Numbered from the stretch's first letter, positions 1-10,607 are shown. The stretch: DNA of 64,000 nt from Bog-532 sp963742865 (GCA_963742865.1 CAVUNW010000088.1:62001-126000), one strand, 5' to 3'. The notes: a model not told the origin generated them from the sequence alone. Made by a program: numbers and translations.

Positions 1-61
1 CCCCGTCCAGGACAAGCTCCGCGACATCTTCGGCCTCGCCCGCTATGCTCCCAGCCGCTGA
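1..61 (+). CDS. C-terminal end of an unidentified protein (5' truncated by window)
   Basis: The frame starting at base 2 is open and ends at TGA 59-61, giving 19 residues that finish with GLARYAPSR. Codon use is GC-rich at third positions, as in real genes here. The rest of the gene lies outside the window. The fragment is too short to name. It converges on the restriction subunit gene that ends at 177, and nothing recognisable lies in the 115 bases between them. Confidence 0.4.
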   Translation, partial: PVQDKLRDIFGLARYAPSR

Positions 62-176
62 CATGGGTAATACACCAAACCAGCCCCAGCACCCCCACTG
101 AACAGCGGAAACAAGAGCAAGATCAACTTATCCCGGAAACTCCGGCTAGCAGGGCTTGAGGCGTAGCGGAACGCAG

Positions 177-3100
177 TCAGCTGGCCTCGGCGGTGTCCTT
201 CGGTATGGCGGTTTGCTTTAGGTAATCCAAGGTTTCGATGATCGTGCCCACCTCGGGGTCGGTGAAGAAGGTGTCGGGTCCGTGCGGTGCCCGGCTCTTA
301 AATGGCTGCTCGTAGAGGTGGCCGATATCCAGGAACCCGTTCCTGGTGGGTGATTCGATGATCAGCTCGACAAAGCTGTACTGCGCAGGGCAAAAGGTCT
401 TGCCTTGCTGGAACTTGTCGAAGGCGCGTACAGCGGTCTCTCGGCGCAGGCCAGTGATGGAACGGAGGAACAGCCCGAAGCCGTGGTACTCGTCGGTCAC
501 CAAGTCGATGTCGGCCTGGGTACCGAAGCCCAGGTCAAGGAAAATGTTCTTGAGCTCGTCCAGGTCGGCGCTGCTGATCTGGCGGCCTCGCATGAGTTTC
601 TGGACGAGCAGGTCGTTCTCGTGGCTGCGCAGGTACGTGCGGACCTTCCGCTCGAACCTGCTGCGGTTGGTCCCGATCTCCATGCCCTTGAGCTCGGCGG
701 GTGTGAGCTCGCCGAGTTCATCTTGAAAATCAGTGAACACGACGCCACGGCGCTTGGCGGGGAGAAGCCGGACGAGGCCGCGCATGGTGCGGCGCATGGT
801 CTCCAGCATCGGCAAGGTGATGTCCTGCCACCAGTCCTCACCCGCGATGTCGCTGAGGAACTCGGCGTGCCGGTTGACGACCGGATTGTTGAGTGTGGTG
901 GGGTCTAGGAGGTCTTCGGCGATACGTTGCACCTGCATCTTCAGTGCCTCGTACCCGGGATCGCCGACCAGCAGGCCCAACTGGAGGCGCAGCGCGATCA
1001 GGTCGAACCGCTTGGCCTCCTCACTGTTCTCGTCGTCCTTGTACGCGCTGGGCAGGCCGGCCAGCTTCTCCTTCAGCTCGTCGCGTTTCTCGGCACTGAT
1101 CTGCTTCCAGGAGTTGGCGTCGAGGTAGATGTCCACTTCACGAAGGTGCTGCCGAACTTCGATGTTGTCGCGGTCCATACCCGCGACCTCGGCCTGCAGT
1201 CGGGTCGCGACACCACGACGGATAGCGGCATCGCCTGTGGGCTCGGGGTAGCGAGCCGAGTGGCCGGCTCCGGGTAGAGGTGGTCCAGCGTATACAGCAG
1301 CTCGGCGCGTTGCGCAAACAGGCGCTCGCCCAGCGACGGCTGAACCTTGGCATCGGCCTCGGGAATGGCGGAGTTAAAGTACTCGACGTTGCGGGCGACA
1401 TCGAAGATGATGAACTGCTTCTTATCCTGGCCAGGTCCGAACAGGTCTGGGCAAAGCCGGGTACCCCGGCCGAGCATCTGCCAGAACTTGGTCTTCGACC
1501 GGACCAGCTTCGCGAAAACCAGGTTGACGATCTCGGGTATGTCGATGCCGGTGTCCAGCATGTCGACGGAGACCGCGATGTGCGGCGCGGAATCCTTGAT
1601 CCGGAACTTGTCGATCAGGTGCTCCGCGCCCTTGATCTGGTAGGTGATGACGCGGGCGAAGTCGCCGGGCTGCTCCGGATAGATCTTGTTGAACCGATCG
1701 ACGATGAACTCGGCGTGCTTGCTGTTGCGGGCGAAGATGATCGTCTTGCCGAGCCGGTCTCCACCCTCGACCTTGAGGCCGTAAGTCATGAGCGTCTGCA
1801 GCATCTTGTCGATGGTGTCGGCGTTGAACAGATACTTGTTAACCTCGTCGGCCGAAACCTCGGTCGGGAGTCCCATCATCATCGTCCCACTCAACCTCGT
1901 CCCATTTTTCCTTTTCCTCGTCGGACAGGTCGTCGTACTTGATACCGAGCTGGGGAATCTTCAGCGGCACGTTGATGGTGAACGGGCCGACCAGATAGGA
2001 GTCGGCCATGGCCTCGTCCAGGCTGTAGGCATCGGTGGGGTTGCCTTCCTCCAGATTGAAGACCCGGTAGGTATTGCGGTCGATCTCGTTCTTCGGGGTT
2101 GCGGTCAGCCCTACCAGCAAGGCGTCGAAGTAGTCGAAGATGGCCTTGTACTTGTTGAAGATAGACCGGTGAGCCTCGTCGATGATGACCAGGTCGAAGT
2201 AACCGGGTCCGAACTTGCGCTGTCCCTGATCCGACACCTTATTGATCAGGTTGAGCATCGTCGGGTACGTCGAGACGTATACCCGGGCGTTGTCGTCCTT
2301 CTCGGTCACGAGGTTGACTACCGGCGTCCCGGGCAGGTGCGCTTTAAAGGCGTTGGTGGCTTGCGTGACGAGTTCTTTGCGGTCGGCAAGGAACAACACC
2401 CGCTTCACCCAGCCAGCTTTCTGGAGCAGGTCAACCAGCGCGATCGCCGTCCGCGTCTTACCTGAGCCGGTTGCCATGACGAGCAGGGCATGACGCTGGC
2501 CCTTCTCGAACGCATCGCCGATCTTGCGGATCGCCCGGCTCTGGTAGTAGCGCTGGACAATCTCCTCGTTGATCATCGCACTGTTCAGCGCCTGGCGAGA
2601 GGCCCGCCGGGAGATCAGCGACCGCAGCTCGTCCTTGGTGTAGAAGCCCTGGATCGGCCGCGGCGGATAAAACGTGTCGTCCCAGATCCGGGTCTCGTAC
2701 CCGTTGGTGTAGAAGATGACCGGGCGGCGTGCCGAATTTGGTCTCCAGCGCGTCAGCGTACTCCCTGGCCTGCTGCTGTCCAGCGATCTCAGACTTGGTA
2801 GTGGCCTTCGCTTCCACCACGCCGAGCGGCTTGCCGTCGGCGTCCCACAAGACGTAATCGATGTATCCCTTGCCGGACCTGGTCGGAAGTCCGTCCACGG
2901 GACACTCGCGGTCTTCCGGCTTGTCGAGCGCCCACCCAGCCTCCTTGAGCATCAGGTCGATGATGTGGGTCCTGGTGTCTGCCTCGTCGTACTCGTGCGT
3001 GTCACGCCGAGCTGCGTTGGCGAGCTTGGCGGCCTTGATCTCTTCCCGCAGTTGCTGTATCTCGACGTCTAGGTCCTGGCTGCGCCGCCGCTCCTTTGCT

Positions 3101-3618
3101 AGCTCTTCCTGCTGTTGGGCGTACCGGTTAGCCATCTGCCGAAGCTCTTCGAGCCGCTTCTTCCGTACGGAGGCGGCTTCCGGGACCGGGATTAGGGAGG
3201 TGTCGAATGCGAGGGTGGCAGGCGGGAAATCGGCCTGATGCTGGGCATAGGTACGAGCCAGCCAATACAGGACATGGAATAGCTCGGCTACCGAGCGAAC
3301 GGCGTCCTTGGAGTACACCTGAGCGGCTGAGTGGACTGCGAGGTTGCCTTGCCGCCGGATCAGGTCCATCTTCGTTCGCAACGCCGGTCCTGCCTGCCTG
3401 ACCAGCGATGGTTCGTTAATCATCGCGCTAAGGTCGCGGTGGTAGGGCTCCTTTAGGGAAGCGTCAACCTTATAAACCCAGTTCAGCGCCTGCTCAACCG
3501 CCCGTCGCGCGTAGAAGCACGAAGTACGGGGATCAGCAATGGCGAGCCGCTCAGCCCGAATCGCCTCGTTGAACAGCTCCGGCCACTCGGCCTGCAGAAA
3601 CCTGAAGTTGCTCACCAC
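177..3618 (-). pseudogene. hsdR: Type I restriction enzyme R subunit HsdR, three frameshifts as read
   Basis: This is the ATP-dependent translocase/nuclease subunit of a type I restriction system. Pieces in order from 3618 (GTG start) are: an N-terminal DUF4145-like segment; a nuclease domain with a D...E-A-K core (VVEAKAT near 2810); a helicase domain with Walker A (MATGSGKT) and DEAH box (IIDEAH); helicase motifs DTGIDIPE and QMLGRGTR; and an EcoEI-type C-terminal domain. The total of about 1147 codons fits the family. The frame breaks at a C/G run near 2722-2724 (one base extra), at 1872-1874 (one extra) and at 1245-1248 (one missing). All three are homopolymers, so the gene may be intact in the organism. 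It lies 42 bases downstream of hsdS, last in hsdM-hsdS-hsdR order. Confidence 0.85.
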
Positions 3619-3660
3619 TACCGTCCTCGCTCCCTACCCCGGACAGACGCGGCAAGCCTC

Positions 3661-4824
3661 TCACAACTCGTTGCGGAACGCCCTCGCTTGCAGGGACGCG
3701 AAGAGCTCGTCGAGCAGACCGGAATGAGCCGTGTAAGCTCGCTGAGCTTCCTCGATTTCCCCAATCAACTCAGAGAAACGCTCCTGGAGGCTCAGCGGTG
3801 GAAGAAGGACGGGAAGTTGTCTCAACATGGCAAGCGTTATCTCGCGGAACGTAGCGCCCTTGACCCGGCGCTGGATCCAGCGCTGAGCTTCGGTTGATCT
3901 GAGATAGTTCAGGAGAAATAGAGGTGTTACGCGTTTACCTGGTGATATTCGCGCCGTACCTTGTGTGAGATTAGCACCCGAGAGACTCTTATCTATCAAT
4001 GCAGTAGTTCCCACGGTCGCGCGAATGCTCATGACTATGTCATCTTCTTCTACTCGCGAGCGGATGAATTTGGCAGCAATTTCCGCACTCGTATGCCGCA
4101 AGTTGCCTGCGGCCACACAGCCATTACGGATATCTCCAGTCCGTATATATGGTACCCCTCCCGGGCATTCGTCGCCCGCTTGGACTATGCCGTAAGTTAC
4201 GATCGTCCCCTCGCTGACCACTTCGCTCAGGCTGGCAGTTGGCCAGGAATCGGACATTTCACGGGAGAAAAACTCAAGGAAGATGGACTGGGCGAGGTCG
4301 TGGAGAAGAACGATCGACCGGATTCGCTTCTCTCGTAGACTGTCCACTTGATCCAAAATGTTTGCCACTCGCTTCTGCTCACTGATTTCCAGGATGGGTA
4401 CCTGGAGCGTGAGAAATAGTTCTTGCGGTAGGCTGCGACGCCGCGCAGTCGTGCTGCGCAGCTTGGATCGATAGTAGGAGAGCGCTATTGGGGATCGGAG
4501 AAAACGTTCGAGATATTTTGCTTGGACAAGCTGAGGAGTATTTATGTTCCATACATCATATGCTGGACTGACTATCCCAACCGGGGTGATTTCTTGGAAT
4601 GCGAGGACCCCTTCGTCGACAGGAAATCCAACAACAAGCTGGCCTCGTTTTACTACCTTGTAAGCTGAGGTGTCTGCACTTGCAACACGTTTTTTAAATT
4701 TTTCGCCCTGCAGAACCAGTCCGTGATGCATTGTCATCGAAAGGATCGGGTAGTCGCCTGTTCCAGCGCGATCTACAGTTGCTGGGCTTATTAGATCCCC
4801 AAGATTGTAGTGGTTGATAGTCAT
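3661..4824 (-). CDS. hsdS: Type I restriction-modification specificity subunit HsdS
   Basis: HsdS recognises the DNA target for the type I methylase and nuclease. The 387-residue product has the usual two target-recognition halves separated by helical conserved regions. The first half ends near residue 190 with a segment beginning EISEQKRVANILDQVD. The second ends with the parallel segment LSLQERFSELIGEIEEAQ. Its ATG overlaps the hsdM stop (ATGA), so the two are translationally coupled. Base composition is clearly lower in GC than the neighbours, with several AT-rich runs between 3900 and 4800. That is common for horizontally exchanged specificity genes. The reading frame is intact. The recognised sequence cannot be predicted from what is visible. 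Confidence 0.92.
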   Translation of the reverse strand: MTINHYNLGDLISPATVDRAGTGDYPILSMTMHHGLVLQGEKFKKRVASADTSAYKVVKRGQLVVGFPVDEGVLAFQEITPVGIVSPAYDVWNINTPQLVQAKYLERFLRSPIALSYYRSKLRSTTARRRSLPQELFLTLQVPILEISEQKRVANILDQVDSLREKRIRSIVLLHDLAQSIFLEFFSREMSDSWPTASLSEVVSEGTIVTYGIVQAGDECPGGVPYIRTGDIRNGCVAAGNLRHTSAEIAAKFIRSRVEEDDIVMSIRATVGTTALIDKSLSGANLTQGTARISPGKRVTPLFLLNYLRSTEAQRWIQRRVKGATFREITLAMLRQLPVLLPPLSLQERFSELIGEIEEAQRAYTAHSGLLDELFASLQARAFRNEL

Positions 4825-6371
4825 CCGAGGCTGGCCTTCAGGTCGGACAGACTGGTTTGGATCTCGGACTCAAGATATTCGATATCAGCGATGATTTCGC
4901 GGGGCGGGCGGTATTTCACCTCTTCGTGGACGACTTCCTTGTAGCGGTTGAGGCTTAGATCGTAGTTCTGGGTAACGATGTCGGCCTTGGGTATGCAGAA
5001 GCTCTGCTCGGTTCGTAGGCGGCCGGTCTCACTCCCGTCTCGTCGCGCCCAGCGGGCAAGGACATCAGGAAGGTTGTTCTTGGCGTGGTCTGCTTCGGCA
5101 AGGGCCTCGGAAGGGTGCGCACCAAGCTTGTCCTCAGGCACCAGCGGGGCCCGTTTGTCGTCGAGGCTGAAGCCGTCGGCGGTGACGTCGTAGAACCACA
5201 CGTCGTCAGTACCGCCTGCTTCGGTCTTCGTGAAGAAGACGATCGCGGTGGACACCCCGGCATACGGCTTGAAGACGCCGCTAGGGAGCTTCACGATTGC
5301 GTCGAGCTTCTGGTCCTCCACCAGTTTCTTGCGCAGTGCGACGTGAGCCTTGGTGGAGCCGAACAGCACGCCGTCTGGGACGATGACAGCGGCGCGGCCA
5401 CCTGGCTTGAGCAACCGCAGGACCAATGCGAGGAACAGCAGCTCGGTCTTCTTGGTCTTGACGACCCGCAGTAGGTCCTCGGCAGTGGTCTCGTAGTCCA
5501 GGCTGCCCGCGAACGGCGGATTGGCAAGGATAAGGGAGTAGCGCTCAGCCTCGTCGGCTGCGCTCTGGGCGAGTGAGTCGCGATAGCGGATGTCTGGCTC
5601 GTCGATGCCGTGCAGCAGCATGTTCATGCTGGCGATACGGAGCATGGTGCTGTCGAAGTCAAAGCCGTGGAACATGCTGTTGTGGAAGTGCTCCTGCTGG
5701 GCGTGCTCCAGCAGGGCGCTCTTTTGTTCACGCTGGACATACTCTGCCGCGGCGACCAGGAACCCGGCTGTCCCGCATGCCGGGTCGCAGATCTCGTCGC
5801 GCGGTCCAGGGTTCACCATCTCGACCATGAGCTGGATGATGTGCCTGGGGGTGCGGAACTGGCCGTTATGTCCAGCCGTGGCGATCTTGCTGAGCATGTA
5901 CTCATACAGGTCACCCTTGGTATCGCCGCGATCGAGCGGCAAATCGTCCAGGGTGTCCACGGCCTTGGTGAGCAGGTTCGGCGTGGGAATAGTGAACCGG
6001 GCGTCCTTCATGTGGTGCGAGTACGTCGAGCCCTCTCCGCCCAGTCGCCGTAGCCAAGGGAATACACCGTCGGCAACGACCTGGTACATGTCCTCTGGCG
6101 ACATCTCGGTGAACACCGACCAGCGCAGTTCCTGGGGATCGTCCTCGGTGTAGACCGGGTTCTCAATCGGCTTGCCGGTCCGGTTCGCCTTGTTCTCCTT
6201 GAGCGTCTGCAGGTCGTCGAGGCGCTTGATGAACATGAGGTAGGTGATCTGCTCGATCACCTCAAGCGGGTTGGAGATGCCTCCAGACCAGAACGCGTCC
6301 CACAGCCGGTCGATCTTGCTACGTAGCTCACCCGGCGCGGGGCGGCATGCCGGAGGCGCCTCCCCCGGCAT
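4821..6371 (-). CDS. hsdM: Type I restriction-modification methyltransferase subunit HsdM
   Basis: This is the N6-adenine DNA methyltransferase subunit, which works as M2S and as part of the R2M2S restriction complex. The 516-residue protein has an N-terminal helical HsdM_N domain (WDAFWSGGISNP onward). The SAM-binding motif I is DPACGTAGFL (about residue 195) and the catalytic motif IV is NPPF (about residue 285). Length is normal for the family and the frame is intact. The ATG at 6371 is used, because the frame upstream enters the integrase gene. The gene sits 21 bases downstream of the integrase on the same strand and overlaps hsdS by four bases, so restriction genes and integrase may share transcripts. 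Confidence 0.95.
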   Translation of the reverse strand: MPGEAPPACRPAPGELRSKIDRLWDAFWSGGISNPLEVIEQITYLMFIKRLDDLQTLKENKANRTGKPIENPVYTEDDPQELRWSVFTEMSPEDMYQVVADGVFPWLRRLGGEGSTYSHHMKDARFTIPTPNLLTKAVDTLDDLPLDRGDTKGDLYEYMLSKIATAGHNGQFRTPRHIIQLMVEMVNPGPRDEICDPACGTAGFLVAAAEYVQREQKSALLEHAQQEHFHNSMFHGFDFDSTMLRIASMNMLLHGIDEPDIRYRDSLAQSAADEAERYSLILANPPFAGSLDYETTAEDLLRVVKTKKTELLFLALVLRLLKPGGRAAVIVPDGVLFGSTKAHVALRKKLVEDQKLDAIVKLPSGVFKPYAGVSTAIVFFTKTEAGGTDDVWFYDVTADGFSLDDKRAPLVPEDKLGAHPSEALAEADHAKNNLPDVLARWARRDGSETGRLRTEQSFCIPKADIVTQNYDLSLNRYKEVVHEEVKYRPPREIIADIEYLESEIQTSLSDLKASLG

Positions 6372-6392
6372 GCAGTTCCGCAGCTGCCCTAC

Positions 6393-7799
6393 TCAGGATG
6401 CCTGCTCGGTATCGTCTCCTTCCTCGTCGTCTGGCTCAGCGTCTGGAGTGTCGAGCGCGTCGGTGATGCGGTGGTTGGCGGCGTCGGCCTGGCCGTCGAT
6501 GCAGTGGGCGTAGATCTTGAGCAGGACGGCGACGCCGTGCCCGGCGCGGCGGGCGACCTCGGTGGCGGGCACCCCGGAGTTTAGCCAGAGTGATACGGCG
6601 GCGTGGCGCAGGTCGTACGGGCGGCGGCCGAGCGGGGAGCGTTGCTGGGCGGAGGTGAGGGCCTTCTTGCGGGCCTCGGTCCAGACCTCGTTGTAGCCGG
6701 AGTCCTGGAGGATGCCGCCCCGGGCGGTCTGGAAGATCCGCCCGTCCGGGGTGGTGCCGTACCGCTTCATGTGGGCACGCAGCAGCCTGACGAGTTCGGG
6801 CGGGATGGGGATGGTGCGGGACTCGTGGGCGGCCCGGTGCTTCAGGCCGCGTTCCTGGCGGGCGGTGCCGTGGTCGGTCCAGGCTGTGCCCGCGCGGGAG
6901 GCGGAGGCGGCGAGGTCGATCCGGCCCCAGCCCTTCTTCGGCAGGTGCAGGTCGCTCTCGCGGAGCATCACGGCCTCCGAGGGCCGCAGCGCAGCGTAGT
7001 ACAGGCAGGCGAAGAACGCTTCCAGGTGCTGCCCCCGGCCGCTCAGTGCCCGGGCGGTGGCAAGGAGACTCCTGGCCTGAGCAGGGCTGACCACCACCCG
7101 CCGGTCGACGCTCTGGGCGACGGCAGCGGTGGTCCACTGGATGCGGTCGACCGGGTTGGCGGCGAGATGGCCCTGCTCGACGGCGTAGCCGAGCGCGTTG
7201 TAGAACACCGACCGCTTGCGCCGCTGGGTCGACCCGGCGGCCGGCTTGCCCGCCAGGGTCCGGGCGCAGGCGCCCAGCGCCAGCCGCACGGTCACAGTGT
7301 CTTCCAGTTCGGCGACCGGCAGCGAGGCGCGTTCGGCCCAGTCAAGGGCAGCGGTGATCTCCGCCGGCGGGTAGGTGTCGCGGGTGGCGGGGTTGAACGC
7401 CCAGCCGAACAGCGCCTGGCGCAGCACCTTCGCCTCGGGCGCGCCCGGCTCTTTGGCGGCCAAGGCGATGGTAATCGTGACCAGGGCCTCGGCGACCGAC
7501 CGGCGGGAGACCGGGGCCAGGTTCGGCCACTTGGCCTCGGCGTAGGCGCGGGCGTGCTCGTACCAGGTGATCATCTCGCCCCCGGCCGTCTCGGCGTCGG
7601 GCAGGCCGGTGCGCGGGTTGAAGGGCCGCCGGTCGCGGACCGCGTCCTTCAGGCCGGTCAAGAACCCGTCCGCGAGGGGGCGGGCCTTGAACGACTTGCA
7701 GTGCTCGCGGCCGTCGACCGCCCAGCGGACCCGGAACCGTGCCGCGCTGCCGCTGCCGAGCTTCCTGGTGTCCCAGAACCTGACGTCGTAACTGTCCAT
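6393..7799 (-). CDS. Tyrosine recombinase / phage-type integrase
   Basis: This site-specific recombinase of the tyrosine family is 468 residues long. It has an N-terminal SAM-like core-binding domain and a C-terminal catalytic domain. Visible catalytic positions are Arg in YAALRPSEAVML, the H-x-x-R box as DLRHAAVSLW, a further His in RRAGHGVAV, and the nucleophile Tyr in LLKIYAHCID. The ATG at 7799 is preceded by AAGGAGC. This type of integrase is carried by actinomycete integrative elements and usually sits beside an excisionase gene and an att site. An HTH segment lies just upstream. No att duplication was seen next to it. tRNA-Tyr at 17.35 kb is the nearest classic target. Confidence 0.93.
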   Translation of the reverse strand: MDSYDVRFWDTRKLGSGSAARFRVRWAVDGREHCKSFKARPLADGFLTGLKDAVRDRRPFNPRTGLPDAETAGGEMITWYEHARAYAEAKWPNLAPVSRRSVAEALVTITIALAAKEPGAPEAKVLRQALFGWAFNPATRDTYPPAEITAALDWAERASLPVAELEDTVTVRLALGACARTLAGKPAAGSTQRRKRSVFYNALGYAVEQGHLAANPVDRIQWTTAAVAQSVDRRVVVSPAQARSLLATARALSGRGQHLEAFFACLYYAALRPSEAVMLRESDLHLPKKGWGRIDLAASASRAGTAWTDHGTARQERGLKHRAAHESRTIPIPPELVRLLRAHMKRYGTTPDGRIFQTARGGILQDSGYNEVWTEARKKALTSAQQRSPLGRRPYDLRHAAVSLWLNSGVPATEVARRAGHGVAVLLKIYAHCIDGQADAANHRITDALDTPDAEPDDEEGDDTEQAS

Positions 7800-7802
7800 C
7801 TG

Positions 7803-8043
7803 CTCCTTGCTCCTGTCCTTGTGACGTGCTGTCTTCCAGGCGGCGCAGCCACGCGGTCAGCGCGCTGCGCCGGACCCGGACGCCGCCGGCGGGCAGCCGC
7901 ATGACTGCCGGGCCGGCTCCCTGCCTGCGCCAGCGGTAGAACGCGGCCCGGGACACCCGCAGCTCGGCGATCACCTCATAGATCGTCAGCAGCGGGTCGT
8001 CCGGGGTACCGGGTTCGTCCGCCGGGGCGGCGGAGGGCCGGCC
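7803..8043 (-). CDS. Excisionase-like helix-turn-helix segment, ends unresolved
   Basis: One minus-strand frame encodes a compact HTH. LLTIYEVIAELRVSRAAFYR lies near 7930-7995, followed by WRRQGAGPAVMRLPAGGVRV and a C-terminal helix ending AWLRRLED. This is the layout of MerR/Xis-like proteins that pair with actinomycete integrases. The frame has no convincing start codon upstream and no stop before it runs deep into the integrase gene. A one-base sequence error or overlapping genes would explain that. Coordinates mark only the supported domain. The family is inferred from pattern and position. Confidence 0.5.
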
Positions 8044-9797
8044 GGAGCGGTGCGCGTTCCCGGGCGCGGCCCGTCCGTGGGTCCGGGTCGACGGACGCTC
8101 CGCTCCACCCGCCGCGTCAAGTCCGGCCCCCGCCCGGCCGGCGGCGGCGGACGGCAGCGCGGGACTGCGGGGAAACGAGGAAAGAACAAGGGCCACACGG
8201 GCGGCCCGTGCGGCTGGGCGGGGGCTGGCGGACGGCTCGGCCCTGCCGGAGGGGAAGGACGGCAGGGCCGGGCGTGGGGTCCCGGGCGGTGACCGGCGGC
8301 GCAGCCCGCCGTTGCCGGGAATGGAGGCGGCCGGCCCGGTTGCCGGCCGGCGAGGCGCGCTGGCCTGCCGCCCGGGACCGCAGGCATCCACCCTCCACTC
8401 CGGCCGCCACGTCAAGTCGGCCCGGCCTGGCGCGCGGGCGGGCTTGATACCCGGCCCGCAGCCACGCGCCGGTACGGGCCGGTACCCGCCCCGCCAAGGG
8501 GCGGCCCTTGGGCGGGCCGGCCACCGGGCGGGTACCGCGAAGCGGGCACGGTGGCGCGCACCGCGAAGGTGCGCGCCACCGTCGCGCAAGCACCCGCGAC
8601 CGGCGGGCAGCCCGGTACGGGCGCGCCTGCCCGCAGGCACCGCGTCATGCTGGCTGAAGGATCTGACATGGGCTGGTTAGTCCCGTCTGCCGCTGCCTTT
8701 TTCCTTTCACTAAAGAAGAAATCGGGTTTTGAGGGCCTTTTTTCACGCGCTCCCGGGAAACAGCTGCTGGCGGGGCGGAGCAACGCGGTCGTTGCAGGGG
8801 TTCGATGGACCCCCGGCGGTCCTTCTTGTCCCTCGCGTGTACCTGCTGTGTCCCTGGCGGGGAACGACGCAGGTCAGCCCCCTGATATACCTGGCCGGAA
8901 ACGGCGGGCGGGCGGCGCGGCGGGAAGGGGTCAGGCCCACCCAGGCCGGCCGGGCGCAGGTACATCCCGGGTCCACGGCAGGCACACGTGCAGACGGCGC
9001 GGCCGGGGCGGCGTTCCGTGCCGTCCCGGCCGCGCGCTGCGACAATTGCTCTGGTCCGGACGTGAAGTCAAGCGGCTCCGCGACAATTCTAATTGCCGGG
9101 GGATTTTCCTCGGAATTTCCGGGTACGCCACGACGCTATCTAGCCTTCCCGAGGCAGTCAACGCTTTTCCGCCTCGAATTCACGCGTTTCTTCGCCAATT
9201 TACGCGCAATTCGTCACTCACGGCCACGGGCGAAATAGCTGTTCGCCCTCGCGCCTTTCCGCCGCCGCCGGCCGCCTTTCCCGCGCCTTCCCGCGCCTTC
9301 CCGCGCCGCCCGCCAGCGCCTCGCGCGCCTGCCCTCACCTAGCCGCACGCCCTCGCCGGGCCACGGCAGGCACGAGGCTCCGGGCTCGGGCCTGCCAGCA
9401 CGAGGCTGCGGACATGGGTGAGGTGAGTACCTGTCACTGCAGGGGTACCGGGCCACGGACAGGAGACAAAAATTAAACGTACGTCACGCATGCCTGGCCC
9501 GCCATACATAAAATGTTTTGGGGGCATACCCCAATACAGTCGGGGAGTTCACCGGAAGGTTTATTTCCGCCACGTCCTGCGCGTCCGCCGCCGGCAGGGG
9601 TTTCCGGTCTCAGCAGGAAACCCTACCGGAATACGGATTAGCAAACGGATCGGAAAGGCCGCAGGTTCGCGGACCCGGCTCAACGGTGCCCCCCCAGGAA
9701 ACCGTTCCCGGTTCCCGCTTCGGGGACCCGGAGGGATCTTCCCGCGCCGCATGGCGCGAGCACGAGAAAGGTAAGGATCAGGAGCCTGCCGACCGTC
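8044..9797. other. Gene-free stretch with hairpins and short repeats
   Basis: I see no credible gene in these 1.75 kb. The 8040-8650 part is extremely GC-rich and carries several inverted repeats (listed separately). A short AT-rich segment lies at 8685-8750 and another at 9050-9235. The 10-mer CCGCGCCTTC is repeated in tandem at 9281-9300. A small hairpin TTGGGG...CCCCAA lies at about 9518-9534. Open frames here are basic, low-complexity shadows. The stretch may be the remains of a replication or transfer region of an integrative element, but no such gene can be recognised. Confidence 0.5.
8548..8582. repeat. Perfect 15-bp inverted repeat with GCGAA loop
   Basis: The arms 8548-8562 and 8568-8582 are perfect complements (ACGGTGGCGCGCACC and its reverse complement) around the five-base loop GCGAA. 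It lies just downstream of a wider 11-bp inverted repeat (CGGTACCCGCC at 8480-8490 and its complement at 8527-8537), which encloses further GC-rich stems. There is no U-tract, so an intrinsic terminator is not obvious. Its role is unknown. Confidence 0.6.
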
Positions 9798-10607
9798 TCA
9801 GCGCTGGCGGTAGGCAGACCAGGCGTGCGCGGCGTGGGCCATCTTCGCCGTCCAGGCGGTGGTGCTGGAGCGAGCGATCTCGCTCCAGAGCCGGTCATTG
9901 GCGGCGGCGAACAGGGCGATGTGCGCGGGGTCGGCGTCGCGGAAGGCCGGGAGGCGGCATGCTTGCCGTTCGGCCTCAGCGGCGGTGTGGCCACCTGAGG
10001 CCATGAGCCGCAGTATCCAGCAGGCCGGGTCGGTCCAGGCTGCGCCGAGGGTGGGCCAGGCCCAGTCGATCAGCCAGGCGCGGCCCGGTGAGATCAGCAC
10101 GTTGTCCGGGGTCCAGTCCGAGTGCGTCAGGACCGGTCCGGCGAACACCGAGGCCGCCTGCGGGTCATCGAGGTAGGGCGTCCAGCGGTCCTCGGCCCGC
10201 TTGAACGTCCCGGCATCATCGGGGACCTTGATGGCGCTCAGTGCGTCCATAAGCTGGACCAGCCGGTCCAGATCGGGTGAGCCTGGGGTGTAGTCGGCGT
10301 GGCGGCCAGGTGCGTACTCATAGCCCAGGATGTTCCATCCGGCCTCGTCGAAGTGCCACAGCAGGGCCGGGGAGATCCCGGCCACCAGCGGGGCCACCGC
10401 GGCCTCACGCGCCTGGGTGATGACCCGGCGATGCCCGGACGGCAGGCCCTTGACGAACACCATGCCGTCGCGCGCGTCGATGATCGCGGCCAGCGGCGAG
10501 TTCTGCCCGGCGGTCGCGATGCGAACAGCCGTGATGGGCCCGGTGCGGGCCTGGATGGCCTGCTTCAGCGACGCAGGCAGGTCCTTCCAGGCGATGCGCT
10601 GTTCCAC
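9798..10607 (-). CDS. Aminoglycoside phosphotransferase-fold kinase of the RiPP-like locus
   Basis: This 269-residue protein has the APH/choline-kinase fold signature. The Brenner catalytic loop HSDWTPDNVLI lies near residue 170, followed by the metal-binding loop LIDWAWP. GTG 10607 is chosen because GGTGAGGAGC stands just upstream; an earlier in-frame ATG at 10631 lacks a good site. It is the last gene of the minus-strand run and starts about 80 bases after the 55-aa peptide gene. Antibiotic resistance is one possible role. Beside a radical SAM enzyme and a peptide gene, a role in peptide modification, self-protection or regulation is equally possible. The substrate is unknown. Confidence 0.75.
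   Translation of the reverse strand: MEQRIAWKDLPASLKQAIQARTGPITAVRIATAGQNSPLAAIIDARDGMVFVKGLPSGHRRVITQAREAAVAPLVAGISPALLWHFDEAGWNILGYEYAPGRHADYTPGSPDLDRLVQLMDALSAIKVPDDAGTFKRAEDRWTPYLDDPQAASVFAGPVLTHSDWTPDNVLISPGRAWLIDWAWPTLGAAWTDPACWILRLMASGGHTAAEAERQACRLPAFRDADPAHIALFAAANDRLWSEIARSSTTAWTAKMAHAAHAWSAYRQR

Noticed and set aside
7342..8640. 432-codon minus-strand frame containing the HTH segment
   Set aside because: Only the 75-residue HTH part looks like protein. The rest is Arg/Pro/Gly-rich and overlaps the integrase out of frame.
9490..9774. Possible 94-aa plus-strand gene
   Set aside because: Basic low-complexity product, no ribosome site at proper distance, no family resemblance.
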